From positions 1-37,312 of the forward strand of contig CALDHI010000086.1 of the NCBI GenBank assembly GCA_937941545.1: 37,312 nucleotides of DNA, given 5' to 3'. Source of the stretch: an uncultured Alphaproteobacteria bacterium (GTDB taxonomy: Bacteria > Pseudomonadota > Alphaproteobacteria > Micavibrionales > Micavibrionaceae). Shown piece after piece: positions 37,158-37,312 of the stretch. Position 1 is the stretch's first letter; every line of letters begins with the position of its first letter. Under the pieces are notes generated by a model, which worked only from the letters and a program-made list of their open reading frames with translations, ran no database searches and was not told where the DNA came from. Both the position numbers and the translations under genes were made by a program.

Positions 37158-37312
37158 TAACGCTGACCTTGGAAGTATTTGAAGAAGTCGCTGTCTGGGG
37201 ACAAGATTAAGCGTGTTTCTGAATCTGCCAGAGTGTTCTTATAAGCTTCCATTGAGCGCATAAATCCGTAGAACTCTTTGTCTTTATTATAAGAGTCTGT
37301 GTAGATTTTAAT
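37158..37312 (-). CDS. hflC: HflC, 3' end only (truncated by window edge)
   Basis: Minus-strand translation KIYTDSYNKDKEFYGFMRSMEAYKNTLADSETRLILSPDSDFFKYFQGQR*. Confidence 0.9.

Overview
The window looks like an alphaproteobacterial chromosome segment; this is inferred from gene content and order, not from a search. Housekeeping loci flank a 16 kb accessory middle. Left to right: the 3' end of gyrB, an AT-rich 2-TM ORF wedged between gyrB and argS, argS, a RAYT/Y1-type transposase, gmd-fcl (GDP-L-fucose synthesis), a Dot/Icm (type IVB secretion) coupling-protein cluster (DotM/IcmP, unknown TM protein, DotL/IcmO, pilin-like protein), and tRNA-Thr(UGU). Then come two giant convergent RTX-repeat paralogues flanking tRNA-Gln(UUG) and a small membrane protein, a miniature flagellar-rod-like protein, and two EamA transporters. 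The right end carries ilvC, an LbtU-like outer-membrane porin, a hydrolase, a lipoprotein, ilvN, ilvB, miaA, a DegP/HtrA protease and the 3' end of hflC. The strongest hidden signal is an unannotated transcription attenuator between miaA and ilvB. It has a 22-aa leader peptide with 13 Ile/Leu/Val residues, mutually exclusive 1:2, 2:3 and 3:4 hairpins, and a terminal U6 tract. Other leads are a perfect 26-bp inverted repeat (extendable by 7 bp) upstream of the second RTX gene, a roughly 100-aa module repeated eight times inside that RTX protein, C-terminal H-type-lectin-like repeats in the first RTX protein, and an isolated DotM/orf/DotL/pilin-like cluster.
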